Below, piece by piece: positions 44,789-53,794 of a DNA stretch of 64,000 bases (the first letter of the stretch is position 1; each line of letters opens with the position of its first letter). The notes under the pieces were generated by a model. The model did no database searches, was not told the DNA's origin, and saw only the letters and a list, made by a program, of their open reading frames with translations. The position numbers and the translations under genes are program-made. Location of the stretch: contig PABP01000036.1 of the NCBI GenBank assembly GCA_002699585.1, positions 312,333 to 376,332 on the forward strand, written 5' to 3'. Source of the DNA: Anaerolineaceae bacterium (lineage in GTDB: Bacteria > Chloroflexota > Anaerolineae > Aggregatilineales > Phototrophicaceae).

Positions 44789-45832
44789 ATGAAAAGACTT
44801 ACGATTTCTTCAATTGCAGAATTAGCTGGCGTCTCTAAGGCGACCGTCTCGCGCGTCCTCAATGGTTACCCACATATTAGCCCTGAGGTCCGTGAGCAAG
44901 TTGAAGCTGTCATCAAAGAAACGGGGTATCAACCCAATCAAGTTGCCCGTTCACTCGCCTCTGATCGCTCTAATATCATCGGGCTGGTCATCCCCAAAGG
45001 GACGGAAGCGGTCTTTCTCGATCCTTACTTCCCGGCGTTGACCAACGGCATCACCCAGGTATCGAACAATAATGGTTTGACATTGGCCCTGTTCATCTTT
45101 CACTCTGAACAAGAGGGCCAGGATACGATCAAGAGCATCGTGAATACGGGCTTGCTCGACGGTTTGATTTTGACGACCGACCGCGTCACCTTTGACCGCA
45201 CCACCGATCCCTTTATTCCCCAATTGGTCGAGCGCAATATTCCGTTTGTGTTGATTGGCCGCCCAGATAACCCCAGCGACGATATTCCTTATATTGATAC
45301 CAATAATGTCCTGGGAGGGTATATCGCCACACGCCATTTAATCGACCTGGGATACGAGCGTATTGCGACGGTGACATCCAGATACAACCCCGCTGGTGAT
45401 GATCGTTTTGCCGGATACACACAAGCCCTGGAAGAATGTGGGCGCGAGGTCGACATGAACCTGGTGGCTTATGGCGATTATACGCTTGAGAGTGGCTACC
45501 GAGAGATGAAAACGCTGATCCCACACAAGCCGGATGCCGTGTTCGTCGCGTCGGACACGATGGCATTGGGCGCCTTACGTGCCATCAATGAAGCGAATCT
45601 GGTTGTGCCGGATGACATTGCTGTCGTCGGCCACGATGACCTACCCCCGGCAGTCCAGGCGACCCCCCAATTGACAACGGTGCGCCAATCAGTCGAAAAG
45701 TTGGGTGGCCAAGCGGTCGAAATGCTGCTGGAGATCATCAATAGCAAAGAGGACATCAAGCGTCAGGTCCTTTTACCAAGCAAGTTAGTCATCCGCGCCA
45801 GTTGTGGCGCCAAACGCAAAAAAGCAACCTAG
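44789..45832 (+). CDS. LacI family transcriptional regulator
   Basis: A 347-residue repressor. The helix-turn-helix and hinge are classic: TISSIAELAGVSKATVSRVLNG at residues 4-25 and GYQPNQVARSLAS near 47-59. The remainder is a periplasmic-binding-protein-like sugar sensor. ATG 44789 gives the standard N-terminus; an upstream TTG at 44768 is open but unlikely. The operators at 44725 and 45874 flank the gene, so it should repress itself and the sugar transport and hydrolase operon downstream. Its inducer is probably a disaccharide or monosaccharide from that pathway. Confidence 0.93.
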   Translation: MKRLTISSIAELAGVSKATVSRVLNGYPHISPEVREQVEAVIKETGYQPNQVARSLASDRSNIIGLVIPKGTEAVFLDPYFPALTNGITQVSNNNGLTLALFIFHSEQEGQDTIKSIVNTGLLDGLILTTDRVTFDRTTDPFIPQLVERNIPFVLIGRPDNPSDDIPYIDTNNVLGGYIATRHLIDLGYERIATVTSRYNPAGDDRFAGYTQALEECGREVDMNLVAYGDYTLESGYREMKTLIPHKPDAVFVASDTMALGALRAINEANLVVPDDIAVVGHDDLPPAVQATPQLTTVRQSVEKLGGQAVEMLLEIINSKEDIKRQVLLPSKLVIRASCGAKRKKAT

Positions 45833-45870
45833 AACGCTATCGCTGTTCGCAGGCACATTATTTTGATGAA

Positions 45871-45891
45871 TATTATGAAACCGGTTTCTAA
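45871..45891 (+). promoter_or_regulatory. -10 element and LacI-type operator of the sugar operon
   Basis: TATTAT (45871-45876) runs into GAAACCGGTTTC (45877-45888), the same core as the operator ahead of the lacI gene. The -35 element is poor. The first gene start is 335 bp downstream, so the transcript has a long leader. Confidence 0.75.
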
Positions 45892-46225
45892 TATGGAGAT
45901 AAGACGAAAACCAACAGAGAAGACATGATGTAACGCGTATCGCGCGCGTTATCCAACAGAGATTTATCCAATAGGGATTTATCAGCGAGAAAACGCTGTG
46001 AATAAATCTGAGGGTTGCAACACAAGCGGAGTTGATCGTCCAGCAACCAGTCTCAACAGGGTTGCAACCCCCAAGGGCTGTCTAGGTCACCACTGCCATG
46101 GTGAACAAGACAGAACCTATTCTAATCGATTAAGGGATGAAATGAAGGAGGCTTCATCAAAAACTAACGATCACTGTCTTTCGCGCCGTTCGTTTGTCAT
46201 TTTATTGATTATGAAAGGTTCTATG
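45892..46225 (+). other. Long untranslated leader of the sugar-binding protein gene
   Basis: About 330 bp between operator and start codon. It contains a degenerate 15-bp tandem (TTATCCAACAGAGAT, TTATCCAATAGGGAT at 45949-45978), two direct copies of GGGTTGCAAC (46012-46021 and 46059-46068) and an inverted repeat TCACCA/TGGTGA (46087-46106). A reading frame runs through the region in phase with the gene, but it lacks a start signal and reads as non-protein. A structured leader is possible; I know no family that matches. Confidence 0.5.
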
Positions 46226-47575
46226 ATGAAAAAGTTAGCAGCATTAGGCTTATTGGCCGTGCTCGTCATCACCAGCATTGCCCCAGCCTTCGCACAAGAT
46301 AAAGTCACACTGACCTGGTACATCGGTCTGGGTACAGGCGCTCAACCGGAGCAGCAAGAAGTCCAAGAAGCGGTTGTGGATGCCTTCAACAGCAGCCAGG
46401 ATCGCATCGAAGTCGTCATGAACGTGGTCGAGAACTCGGTCGCTTATGACACGCTCAGCACATTGATCGCCGCTGGCAACGCCCCAGACATCATTGGCCC
46501 GGTCGGCACCGATGGCTCCAATGGTTTTGGTGATTCCTACCTCGACCTGACCCCTTACGTGGAAGATTATGACCTCAGCATCTGGCCAGAAGCCGCCGTT
46601 GACTTCTACCGTACCGACGCCGCTGGCCTGATCGGCCTGCCGCTGGCCACCTACCCGTCGATGATCTGGTACCGCCCAGAGCTGTTTGACGAGGCTGGCC
46701 TGAACCTGCCCCCGGCCAACTACGGCGATCCCTATGTTTGGGATGATGGTACAGAAGCCGAGTGGAATATCGAAACCATGACCGAATTGGCCAAAATCCT
46801 GACCGTTGATGCCAACGGCAATGACGCCACTATGGAAGAGTTCGACCCTGAAAATATCGTTCAGTGGGGCTTCGACTACCAATGGTACGGCGATGGTCGC
46901 CAGATCCCGACCCTGTTTGGTAACTTCTCGCTTTACGACCCGGAAACCGGCGAAGCAGTCATCGGTGATGCATGGCGTGAAGGCTTCCAGTGGTGGTACG
47001 ACGGCATGTGGGCCGAAAACTTCATCCCCAACGCCGCCCAGGAAGGCAGCGACCTGCTGGCCGCTGGTAACGTCTTCAACAGTGGCAACGTGGCGATGGG
47101 CAATACGCACCTGTGGTACACCTGCTGTGTTGAAGGCACGGATTGGGACATCGCCCCGGTTCCGTCCTACAACGGCGAAACCGTTGCCCGCCTGCATGCC
47201 GATACCTTCCGCATTTACGAAGGCACCGAGCATCCTGAAGAAGCTGTCGAATTCCTGTACTACCTAGTCACCGATGCGTCCCTGGACCTGCTGGGTGTGT
47301 ACGGTGGTATGCCCGCCGTCATTGAAGACCAACAAGCCTTCTTCGATGGCCTTGACGAAACCTATACCCAGGGCGTCAACTGGCAAGTCGCTCTCGACGG
47401 CGTCGCTTATGCGGATGTCCCCAGCCACGAAGCCTGGTTCCCCAACTATCTGGCCGCTCGCGACCGTGTCACCCAGTTCGTGACGCTGCTCAACAGCACA
47501 CCGGACCTGGACGTCCAGGCAGAACTCGACGCGCTGCAAGCTGACCTGCAAACACTCTTCGACGAAGCGTCCTAA
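46226..47575 (+). CDS. ABC transporter sugar-binding protein (family 1)
   Basis: A 449-residue extracytoplasmic solute-binding protein. Start ATG 46226 is chosen because AAGG lies seven bases before it and it begins a clean signal peptide (KKLAALGLLAVLVITS, cleavage after AFA). The mature part shows the family-1 fold: APDIIGPVGTDGSNGFGD, GLIGLPLATYPSMIWYRPELFDEAGL near 140. It probably delivers an oligosaccharide to the two permeases downstream. The gene is the first of the LacI-controlled unit. A stem-loop follows it. Confidence 0.88.
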   Translation: MKKLAALGLLAVLVITSIAPAFAQDKVTLTWYIGLGTGAQPEQQEVQEAVVDAFNSSQDRIEVVMNVVENSVAYDTLSTLIAAGNAPDIIGPVGTDGSNGFGDSYLDLTPYVEDYDLSIWPEAAVDFYRTDAAGLIGLPLATYPSMIWYRPELFDEAGLNLPPANYGDPYVWDDGTEAEWNIETMTELAKILTVDANGNDATMEEFDPENIVQWGFDYQWYGDGRQIPTLFGNFSLYDPETGEAVIGDAWREGFQWWYDGMWAENFIPNAAQEGSDLLAAGNVFNSGNVAMGNTHLWYTCCVEGTDWDIAPVPSYNGETVARLHADTFRIYEGTEHPEEAVEFLYYLVTDASLDLLGVYGGMPAVIEDQQAFFDGLDETYTQGVNWQVALDGVAYADVPSHEAWFPNYLAARDRVTQFVTLLNSTPDLDVQAELDALQADLQTLFDEAS

Positions 47576-47904
47576 ACACCGCAGTCAGTATCCCTACCCC
47601 TATCACGCAAAAGGGCGGTCGCAGTCGTGGCCGCCCTCGGGCAACCGCCTCTCTGGTGATGGCATCTGGTAGGTTTTTTCAAAAGTCGCTTTCGATAATC
47701 GTTTTTGACAATCGTTTTTGACAGTTAATTTCGACATCGTATCCAACATTCTTCCTAACGTTGTACGCAGTTGACGTTCATCCATAGTGACGCATCGTTA
47801 TAGACGTCCATAGATAGACGTCCATAGCTTTATGCAGATGGCCAACTTGTGGAACGAGCCAATCGTCATCTGGTAGGTCACGCGGTGGCCGACGGAGTAA
47901 CCTT
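47576..47904. other. 329-bp gap with stem-loop and tandem doublets
   Basis: After the binding-protein gene comes a stem AGGGCGG (47612-47618) with CCGCCCT (47631-47637), probably protecting the abundant upstream mRNA. Then two tandem doublets follow: AATCGTTTTTGAC twice (47697-47722) and ATAGACGTCCATAG twice (47800-47827). No gene is supported here. Confidence 0.65.
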
Positions 47905-48879
47905 ATGAGCACCTCACAACAATCCAGCCCATTCGCAGTCGGCGCTGCGGACAGCCCTCCGGCTGTCGGAGGAGCGGGCAGCCTGCATCGGTCACGCCAG
48001 ATTTGGGGCCTAATCTTCGTCTCGCCCTGGATCATCGGCTTTTTGGCCTTCACATTATTCCCGATGGTGGCCTCGCTGGTTTTATCTTTTACAGACTACA
48101 ACCTTAATGAGCCTGACCAAATCAATTGGATAGGCCTCGAAAATTTCCAAGAATTGCTATACGTGGACCCACTGGTGGGGACATCCCTGATCGCCACCCT
48201 TAAGTTCGCGCTGATCGCGCTGCCGCTGTCGATCATTTTGCCGATAGCCATCGCAGCGCTGCTGAATTCGCCTTATCTGGCGGGCAAACGCATCTTCCGC
48301 ACGTTGTTTTATATGCCGTACATCGTGCCGCTGATTTCTGGTGTGTATATCTGGCAAGGCATGCTGAACAGCGAAACGGGTTGGATCAACCGCTTGCTGG
48401 CAGAAATCGGCATTATGGGGCCGAACTGGTTGAATGATGTCAACTGGATTTACCCGGCCCTGAACATTATTGGCTTATGGGGCATTGGCAATGCTTTCTT
48501 GATTACGCTGGCCAGCATGCAAGGTGTGCCAACTGAGCTTTACGAGGCCGCCCGCGTCGATGGGGCCAACCCCTGGCGGCGCTTTAGGAGCATCACCATT
48601 CCGATGATTTCGCCAGTGATTTTCTACAATCTGGTGCTCTCATTGATCGGCTTGTTCCGCTATTTTGAAATCCCCTACATATTGTCGCAGGGTACGGGTG
48701 AACCAGGGCAATCGACCATGTTCTTCACCATCCATCTGTATAAGCAGGCCTTCGTATTTAAAGAGATGGGCTATGGCTCTGCATTGGCCTGGGTGCTGTT
48801 TGTCCTGGCCTTCATTGCGACCTTCATTCTGTTCCTAAGTGCCCGCTACTGGGTGTATTACTCAAACGAGGAATTCTGA
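47905..48879 (+). CDS. ABC sugar permease, MalF type
   Basis: A 324-residue inner-membrane permease of a CUT1 importer with six hydrophobic segments (the first in IWGLIFVSPWIIGFLAFTLFP). The EAA loop that contacts the ATPase reads YEAARVDGANPWRRFRSITIPMI near 213-235. The N-terminus is a longer, low-complexity cytoplasmic tail with Ser, Pro and Gly. The stop shares a base with the next permease start, so the two are coupled. No ATPase gene is in the operon; a shared MsmK-like ATPase elsewhere is expected. Confidence 0.9.
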   Translation: MSTSQQSSPFAVGAADSPPAVGGAGSLHRSRQIWGLIFVSPWIIGFLAFTLFPMVASLVLSFTDYNLNEPDQINWIGLENFQELLYVDPLVGTSLIATLKFALIALPLSIILPIAIAALLNSPYLAGKRIFRTLFYMPYIVPLISGVYIWQGMLNSETGWINRLLAEIGIMGPNWLNDVNWIYPALNIIGLWGIGNAFLITLASMQGVPTELYEAARVDGANPWRRFRSITIPMISPVIFYNLVLSLIGLFRYFEIPYILSQGTGEPGQSTMFFTIHLYKQAFVFKEMGYGSALAWVLFVLAFIATFILFLSARYWVYYSNEEF

Positions 48880-49970
48880 TGGCTAGCATCACATCACAAC
48901 GAGAGACACGCGGCGGGTTCAATTCAGTCTGGTTTGATAAGCAGCTCAGGAAGTTTGGGATCATGTCCCTGGTCACGCTGTTCACGGCCATGTTGGCAGC
49001 GGCCTTCCTGACGCCCTTCTTCTATTCGGCGCTGACATCTATTAAAGACCAGGACCAGATCGTCGCCAGTGCGCGCGGCAGCATCTGGCCGGTTGATCAG
49101 TTGACGTATACCTATGAAGGTGAAGAAGTTGGCATTTACAAAGTGCCTATGCCGGATGGCAACATCCGCGAACTGGCGCTGGTCGATAAAGGCCGCCAGA
49201 GCAGCGACTTCATCGACCCGGCTGCCGCCGATGCGGGCCTGGTTACCTGGGAAGGCTCGTGGCGCACGCTCGACCCGGTCGAGGAATTGGCCCCACGATG
49301 GGAGAACTTCCCGACAGCCTGGGAAGAAATTAACTTCCCGCTGTTGGTGCGCAATACGCTGGCCATCGCCCTGATCGGTGTGATTGGTACGCTCATATCG
49401 TCGATTGCTGTGGCGTATGCCTTCGCACGCTTCCCATTGCCCTTCAAGCGAACCTTGTTCTTCCTGCTGATTTCAACGATTATTTTGCCAACCCAGGTGA
49501 CGCTCATCCCGACCTATACTATCTACGCCCGTATAGGCTGGGTGGGGACGTGGTTGCCGCTGTTGGTGCCGCACTTCTTCGCCAATGCTTATAACGTGTT
49601 CCTGCTGCGGCAATACTTCCTGACGCTGCCCAAAGAACTCGACGAAGCCGCCATGATCGACGGTGCAGGTCCGCTACGTATCCTGATAAGCGTGATTATC
49701 CCGCAGTCATGGCCGGTGATTGTGGCAGTGTCCCTATTCCATATCGTGTTTGCGTGGAATGATTACTTTGCACCGTTGATTTACCTGCTCGGCAAGCCGA
49801 ACCTGATCCCGATTTCGATTGGTATCCAGAACTTCAACTTCCAATACGGGTCGAAACCGCACATGATCCAGGCAACGGCCTTGATGGGCTTGGCATTCCC
49901 GGTGCTCGTATTCTTCCTGGCACAGCGCGTGTTTATGCGGGGTGTCGTCATCACAGGGGTAGAGAAGTAA
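48879..49970 (+). CDS. ABC sugar permease, MalG type, with large insert
   Basis: A 363-residue permease, longer than the usual 275-300. The extra length is a periplasmic insert of about 80 residues after the first membrane segment (from about 50, including SIWPVDQLTYTYEGEEVG and PAAADAGLVTWEGSWRT). The EAA loop is LDEAAMIDGAGPLRILISVIIPQ near 250. It overlaps both neighbours by a single base. The insert may contact the binding protein. Confidence 0.9.
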   Translation: MASITSQRETRGGFNSVWFDKQLRKFGIMSLVTLFTAMLAAAFLTPFFYSALTSIKDQDQIVASARGSIWPVDQLTYTYEGEEVGIYKVPMPDGNIRELALVDKGRQSSDFIDPAAADAGLVTWEGSWRTLDPVEELAPRWENFPTAWEEINFPLLVRNTLAIALIGVIGTLISSIAVAYAFARFPLPFKRTLFFLLISTIILPTQVTLIPTYTIYARIGWVGTWLPLLVPHFFANAYNVFLLRQYFLTLPKELDEAAMIDGAGPLRILISVIIPQSWPVIVAVSLFHIVFAWNDYFAPLIYLLGKPNLIPISIGIQNFNFQYGSKPHMIQATALMGLAFPVLVFFLAQRVFMRGVVITGVEK

Positions 49971-51214
49971 TGAGCGAACTGTTTGTCCTGGGTGTCAATT
50001 ATTGGCCCCGCCGTAAAGCCATGTACTGGTGGTCGAACTTTGAAGCCGACGAAGTCCGCGAGGAATTCGACGTGATCGCCAGCATCGGTATGAATGTCGT
50101 GCGATTGTTCCTGCTGTGGGACGATTGGCAACCGGAATCCACCAGTGTATCCAGCGAGCGCCTGCGCGACTTCGGCACAGTCTGTGACATCGCTGCCGAG
50201 CGCGGCCTGCAACTGGATGTCACCTTCTTCACGGGGCATATGAGCGGCCCCAACTGGTCGCCGAGGTGGCTGCTGGATAAAGACGCCCCGGCCCCGTCGC
50301 CCTTCATGCGCCAGGTACTATCCGAGGGTAAAGTCGTCGATTCATCATATCGCAATATGTTCCATGACGAAGAAGCGCTGGCAGCCTCGCGGTTGCTGCT
50401 GCGCACGGTCGTCAGCGAATACAAAGATCACGATGCCATCTGGATGTGGAATTTGGGCAACGAGCCGGACCTGTTCGCATGGCCGCACTCGGCGCAGGCT
50501 GGCCAGCAATGGGTGCGCGAGATGCGCTCCCTCATCCGCGAGGTCGACCCGGTGCATGACGTCACCTGTGGCTTGCACTCCGCCAATTTGCTGATGGATA
50601 ACGGTCTGAACGTCGATAAAGTCTTCGCGGAAACCGATGTGGCCGTCATGCATGGCTACCCCATGTACGTGGACTTCGCCCGTCATCCGCTGGACCCGGA
50701 CTTTATGCCTTACTACTGTGCGCTGACATCGGCCCTGAGTGGCAAGCCGACATTGGCCGAAGAATGGGGTGGTTGCACAGCACCCGATGGTCGGGATTCA
50801 GAAGTATGGGAATGGGTGACGTACAAGGGCGTGCAGCGCAAGCAGTTCATGGCCAGTGAAACCGCCCTGGCGGAGCATATCGAAGCCGTGCTGCCCAAGC
50901 TGGTCGAAGTTGGCTCTACCGGGGCCATGCTGTGGTGCTATGCCGACTACATCGAAGCCTTATGGGATCGTCCGCCGTGTGACCCCGATGGGGCCAAACA
51001 CGAGCGGCACTTCGGGCTGGTACGGCCCGATGGCAGCCTGAAACCACACGCAGAAGTGATTCGCAAATTCGCTGAGACAAAACCCACTGTCCAGCCAGCG
51101 AAGCGCACGGTCACGTTGGATGTGACGCCTGATGAATACTATCAGGATCCACTGCACCATGCGCGGCGCTTATATGAGGATTATATTGCGCGTTATGAAC
51201 AGGAAAATGCTTAG
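49970..51214 (+). CDS. Glycoside hydrolase, clan GH-A (GH5-like)
   Basis: A 414-residue cytoplasmic TIM-barrel hydrolase. It opens with FVLGVNYWPRRKAMYWWSNF, a pattern of GH5/GH113-like mannanase relatives. The acid/base is E165 in WNLGNEPD and the nucleophile E264 or E265 in LAEEWGG, on strands 4 and 7 as in clan GH-A. Retaining mechanism is expected. Overlap with the permease gene ties it to uptake. Mannoside or glucoside specificity cannot be decided. Confidence 0.75.
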   Translation: MSELFVLGVNYWPRRKAMYWWSNFEADEVREEFDVIASIGMNVVRLFLLWDDWQPESTSVSSERLRDFGTVCDIAAERGLQLDVTFFTGHMSGPNWSPRWLLDKDAPAPSPFMRQVLSEGKVVDSSYRNMFHDEEALAASRLLLRTVVSEYKDHDAIWMWNLGNEPDLFAWPHSAQAGQQWVREMRSLIREVDPVHDVTCGLHSANLLMDNGLNVDKVFAETDVAVMHGYPMYVDFARHPLDPDFMPYYCALTSALSGKPTLAEEWGGCTAPDGRDSEVWEWVTYKGVQRKQFMASETALAEHIEAVLPKLVEVGSTGAMLWCYADYIEALWDRPPCDPDGAKHERHFGLVRPDGSLKPHAEVIRKFAETKPTVQPAKRTVTLDVTPDEYYQDPLHHARRLYEDYIARYEQENA

Positions 51215-52544
51215 AAGAATCCTTATCGAAACATCGTTTTTTGGTTTCGGCGCACTGGCGATGGTCACACTTTCACTGGCCATCACCGTGCTTACTTACT
51301 CGCTCACCCTGGGGGCCGTTGTCTCCGCACAGGAGCCGGGACTTACCGTCGACGCCGAGGACATCATCGCCCAGGTGCATCCCTATGCTTTTGGTGCGAA
51401 CTTCGGCCCCTTGAGTGTGGTCACCATTGATCTGTTCGATGCCGCTGCGGATAGCGGCATCACCTTCCTGCGCTTCCCTGGAGGGCGCTGGGGGGACCTC
51501 AACGATTTGCAGCACTTCCACATTGATACCTTCATGTCGACGATCAGCATCGTCGGCGCGGAACCCAGTATTCATGTGCGATTGGAAAATGGTACGCCAG
51601 AAGCTGCCGCTGAGTTGGTCCACTATACCAACATCGAAAAAGAATACGGCGTGCGCTACTGGTACATCGGCAACGAACCGAACCTGTTCGATGACTACAC
51701 GGTCGCTGAATACGTGGTGCAGTGGCGAGCCATCGCCGAAGCCATGCTGGAAGTTGACCCCGACATCATCCTGATTGGGCCGGAAGTGTCGCAGTGGAAT
51801 GGCACGCCCCAGGTTGACCCGGTTGATGCCGAAGGTGTCGATTGGCTGCGCGGCTTTTTGCAGGCCAATGGCGATATGGTCGATATTGTGGCTGTGCATC
51901 GCTATCCTTTCCCGCGCAGCATGGCCAACCCGGTCAGCACGGTCGAGGAACTGCGCGAAAATACACCGGAATGGGGCAATACCTTAGAAAACCTGCGTCA
52001 GGTCATTCTTGAAGAAACCGGACGCACCGATTTACCGGTCGCCATCACCGAAGCCAACAGCCATTGGAGTAGTGCCAGCCAGGGCGAAGCCTCGCCTGAT
52101 TCGCACTATAACGCGGTCTGGTGGGCGGATTCGTTCGGGCGCTTGCTACAGGATGAACCGGAAATTATCGGCTACTTTGATTTCCAGTCGCTGCCCAGTC
52201 GAGGTGGTTGGGGGCTGTTGGCCCGTAACGATGTACGGCCTACATACTATACCTACCAGCTTTATAAGCAGTTCGGGACGCAGGTGGTCGCTACGGCTTC
52301 CGACGTCGATTATTTGACCATTTACGGCGCATTACGCGACGATGGGGCACTGACCCTGATTGCCGTTAACCGGGCGGATGACGAACTGAGTGGTCCGCTG
52401 ACCATCAACGGCTTTTCCGGCGAAGTCAGCGAAGCCCACATTCTGACCGAATCCGTGCTGGCGGAGCCGGTTGACAACACGTTCCTGGTGGATGGTGTGC
52501 TGACTTTACCGGGGCGCTCGGTCGTCCTGCTGGTGCTGGAGTAA
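51195..52544 (+). CDS. Secreted clan GH-A glycoside hydrolase (GH39/GH30-like)
   Basis: A protein of about 449 residues with an N-terminal signal or membrane segment (FFGFGALAMVTLSLAITVL) and a TIM barrel. The acid/base is E161 in WYIGNEPNLF and the likely nucleophile E286 in PVAITEANSHW. A beta-sandwich tail (DYLTIYGALRDDGALTLIAVNR) follows, as in GH30, GH39 and GH51. It overlaps the previous gene by 20 bp; the start could also be ATG 51207. It would act outside the cell on the polymer that feeds the transporter. Confidence 0.72.
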   Translation: MNRKMLRRILIETSFFGFGALAMVTLSLAITVLTYSLTLGAVVSAQEPGLTVDAEDIIAQVHPYAFGANFGPLSVVTIDLFDAAADSGITFLRFPGGRWGDLNDLQHFHIDTFMSTISIVGAEPSIHVRLENGTPEAAAELVHYTNIEKEYGVRYWYIGNEPNLFDDYTVAEYVVQWRAIAEAMLEVDPDIILIGPEVSQWNGTPQVDPVDAEGVDWLRGFLQANGDMVDIVAVHRYPFPRSMANPVSTVEELRENTPEWGNTLENLRQVILEETGRTDLPVAITEANSHWSSASQGEASPDSHYNAVWWADSFGRLLQDEPEIIGYFDFQSLPSRGGWGLLARNDVRPTYYTYQLYKQFGTQVVATASDVDYLTIYGALRDDGALTLIAVNRADDELSGPLTINGFSGEVSEAHILTESVLAEPVDNTFLVDGVLTLPGRSVVLLVLE

Positions 52545-52550
52545 CCGAGG

Positions 52551-53759
52551 TTGACGCGCCGCGCTGTTACGATCATCCTGCTCACCTGGCTGACCTGGGC
52601 TGTGATTCTGGTCGGCTATATGCAGCTATCGCATATGCGCTATGCACCCAATCGACCCGATGACGCCCTGACCTGGACCGCCGACGAAACCACATCACGC
52701 AGCAACAACGACAAACCCTATCTGCTGGAGCCATTCCTCAACACGCAAGTGGCCTGGGACAGCGAATTTTACCTGGGTATTGCCACCATCGGTTATGACA
52801 ACCCGAACATCCGCGAGGTGGAGCTAGGCCGCGAAGGCTATAACATGAGTTATGCTTTCTTCCCGCTCTACCCCTATTTGATGAAAGTCGTGCGCTTGCC
52901 CTTTGTGGCGCTGGGGATGAGTCCCATTGCGGCCTCAACCGCTGCCGGGGTGCTGATTTCGCTATTGGGTACGCTGATGGGCATGTTCGCTCTGTATGAC
53001 CTGCTCTATGCGGAATTGGGCGAAGATGGTGCGTTGCGAGCCGTCTTCTTGATGTTGATCTTCCCGACATCGCTGTTCCTGGCGACAGTGTATACCGAAG
53101 GGCTGTTCCTGGGCCTCAGCCTGGGCAGCCTTGCCTTGATGCACCGTCGCCAATTCGTGTTGGCAGCCATCCTGGCCGCCCTGGCCACCTGGACCCGTGC
53201 CGTTGGCGGCGCACTGGTCATCCCGCTGGCCTGGGCGTGGTTGAGCGCCTATCTGGCAGCGGACAAAAAGACGCCCCTGTTATGGCGTTTGCCATTGGTT
53301 CTGCTGCCAGTCATTGCTTATGGACTGTGGCGTATGGCCTTCGGCGTGCCCTTTGATGTGGTGCAGATTGCCTGGTTTGGCAATCGCCCGTTCCAATTTG
53401 AACTCACGCTGGATGCCTGGGACCAACTGCTCAAACGCGCGGCAGACATCCCGGAAACAGCTTTTATGGTGGCGATGGGCATCGGCACCATTGCCCTCAG
53501 TATTCTGAGCTGCCTGCTGGCGGCACGCCGCTATCCAGAATTGGCCCTGTTCGGCTTGGTGGCTCTGGTCGTACCCTTAACCAGTGGATGGACCAGCAGC
53601 CAGAGCATGTTTCGTTATGCACTCGCCGTGCCGACTTTGTGGGTCTTATTAGGCCGATGGAGTCGCCATGTAGTCTTTGAGCGTGCCTGGACGCTGTTCA
53701 GCATATTGCTGCTGGGCATGCACGCTTTCTTGTTCAGCTATGATTTTTGGGTTGCTTGA
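52551..53759 (+). CDS. PIG-V/GT76-like polyprenyl-sugar mannosyltransferase, membrane
   Basis: A 402-residue polytopic protein starting at TTG 52551 (GGAG at 52538-52541; the next ATG would remove the first membrane segment). It shows the PIG-V hallmarks VAWDSEFYLGIATIGYDN near 64-81 and FFPLYPYLMK near 104. In eukaryotes PIG-V is GPI mannosyltransferase II; bacterial relatives use polyprenyl-phosphate sugars in cell-surface glycosylation. Its place inside a catabolic operon, between two glycosidases, is odd. Function by family only. Confidence 0.7.
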   Translation: MTRRAVTIILLTWLTWAVILVGYMQLSHMRYAPNRPDDALTWTADETTSRSNNDKPYLLEPFLNTQVAWDSEFYLGIATIGYDNPNIREVELGREGYNMSYAFFPLYPYLMKVVRLPFVALGMSPIAASTAAGVLISLLGTLMGMFALYDLLYAELGEDGALRAVFLMLIFPTSLFLATVYTEGLFLGLSLGSLALMHRRQFVLAAILAALATWTRAVGGALVIPLAWAWLSAYLAADKKTPLLWRLPLVLLPVIAYGLWRMAFGVPFDVVQIAWFGNRPFQFELTLDAWDQLLKRAADIPETAFMVAMGIGTIALSILSCLLAARRYPELALFGLVALVVPLTSGWTSSQSMFRYALAVPTLWVLLGRWSRHVVFERAWTLFSILLLGMHAFLFSYDFWVA

Positions 53760-53794
53760 GACACAGCAGCACCCTCACAGAAAGACGAATGATA

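Noticed and set aside
45998-46225. Upstream in-frame extension of the binding protein (76 extra codons)
   Set aside because: The extension has no SD, is unlike a signal peptide, and would bury the clear signal sequence that starts at 46226.
46250-47233. 327-codon open frame on the minus strand opposite the sugar-binding protein gene
   Set aside because: Antisense shadow of a recognised gene; no SD and no known domain.
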